Source of the DNA: Brevibacillus formosus
GTDB lineage: Bacteria > Bacillota > Bacilli > Brevibacillales > Brevibacillaceae
Assembly: GCF_003013405.1 (NCBI RefSeq)
Contig: NZ_PXZL01000013.1
Coordinates: forward strand, 659,343-723,342
DNA: 64,000 nt
Reading direction: 5' to 3'
The translations under genes and the position numbers were made by a program. Under the pieces are notes generated by a model that did no database searches, was not told the DNA's origin, and worked only from the letters and a program-made list of their open reading frames with translations. Every line of letters starts with the position of its first letter. The first letter of the stretch is position 1. Shown one piece after another: positions 63,609 through 64,000 of the stretch.

Positions 63609-64000
63609 ATGGCAGTGAATATTATCGACGAACTCGAATGGCGCGAAGCCATCAATCAGCAAACAGATGCAGAAGGGCTGCGAGAATTAACGAATGAAAA
63701 AGCAGTCTCGTTATATTGCGGTGTTGATCCTACAGGTGACAGTATGCATATCGGTCACTTGATTCCTTTCATGGTACTGAAACGCTTCCAGCTCGCTGGT
63801 CATCGCCCGGTTATTTTGATCGGTGGTGCAACAGGTACGATTGGCGATCCGAGCGGCCGTCAATCCGAGCGTTCTTTGCAAACACTGGAACAAATTCAGG
63901 AGAACGTCGACAAACTCACCGCACAGATGAAAAAGCTGTTCATTACAGAAGGCGACAACCAAATTCGTCTGGTGAACAACTACGACTGGACGCACAAAAT
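63609..64000 (+). CDS. tyrS: Tyrosyl-tRNA synthetase, 3' part beyond window
   Basis: The ATG at 63609, behind AGGAGTG, opens a frame of 130 codons to the window edge. It reads MAVNIIDELEWREAINQQ, then the class I signature region YCGVDPTGDSMHIGHLIPFMVLKRFQLAGH (HIGH motif) and GGATGTIGDPSGRQSER, both characteristic of TyrS. The enzyme charges tRNA(Tyr). About 290 residues are missing. It is controlled by the T-box upstream. An alternative GTG start lies two codons later. Confidence 0.93.
   Translation, partial: MAVNIIDELEWREAINQQTDAEGLRELTNEKAVSLYCGVDPTGDSMHIGHLIPFMVLKRFQLAGHRPVILIGGATGTIGDPSGRQSERSLQTLEQIQENVDKLTAQMKKLFITEGDNQIRLVNNYDWTHK

Noticed and set aside
1..64000. tRNA or rRNA genes
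   Set aside because: I saw no cloverleaf with the GGTTCGAATCC-type T arm and no rRNA-like stretch. The tRNA-interacting T-box at 63310 is a leader, not a tRNA gene.

Overview
The window reads as chromosomal DNA of a low-to-mid GC, spore-former-type Firmicute, most likely Brevibacillus or a close Paenibacillaceae relative. I infer this from the strong AAAGGAGG-type ribosome binding sites, TTGACA/TATAAT promoters, a T-box leader before tyrS, a sigma-54/CcpA-type promoter, an SLH-domain protein, a B. subtilis-like GlnK/GlnL-glutaminase locus, and the general character of the proteins. The genus is an inference; no rRNA gene is present.

Layout. 1-4.6 kb: gluconate locus (gntP running off the left edge, gntK, an RpiR regulator, divergent short-form 6-phosphogluconate dehydrogenase). 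4.7-9.4 kb: a regulator with two MerR domains, divergent from a hen1-pnkp RNA repair operon. 9.4-14.4 kb: glutamine locus (AGCS symporter and glutaminase, divergent from the GlnK/GlnL two-component system, with a GlnL-type direct repeat between them). 14.5-19.6 kb: small regulator/enzyme units (hydrolase + TetR; a leaderless-looking GntR gene + SHMT-like PLP enzyme; MarR and a convergent reductase). 19.8-26.5 kb: sugar uptake operon (LacI regulator apparently starting at AUU, TIM-barrel isomerase, Gfo/Idh/MocA oxidoreductase, ABC binding lipoprotein and two permeases, no ATPase).

27-35.3 kb is the accessory part: a secreted NLP/NPP1-type cytolysin with crystallin-like domains (also AUU start), a decayed phage-type SprT gene, a LolA-like secreted protein with a small partner, a YolD gene behind a LexA box but without its polymerase, a methyltransferase and an SLH protein each flanked by 21-bp repeats in inverted orientation, a 35-residue small ORF, and a broken IS3-family element. 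35.3-41.7 kb: sigma-54 activator and a four-gene 2-oxoacid dehydrogenase operon with a -24/-12 promoter and cre site. 41.8-54.2 kb: mostly small stand-alone units, including an Lsa-like ABC-F gene behind a leader-peptide attenuator.

54.4-61.4 kb: SelO, an unknown protein, a second RNA repair cassette (an N-terminal polynucleotide kinase fused to a C-terminal HD domain, followed by an RNA ligase), a SUFU-domain protein and a large unknown. 61.4-64 kb: a second ABC-F gene, again behind a leader peptide and attenuator, then the T-box leader and start of tyrS. The most notable points are two independent RNA end-healing/sealing loci in one window, two attenuated ABC-F genes whose leaders can be folded into competing structures by eye, two genes with apparent AUU starts, and the 21-bp repeat modules around cargo genes.
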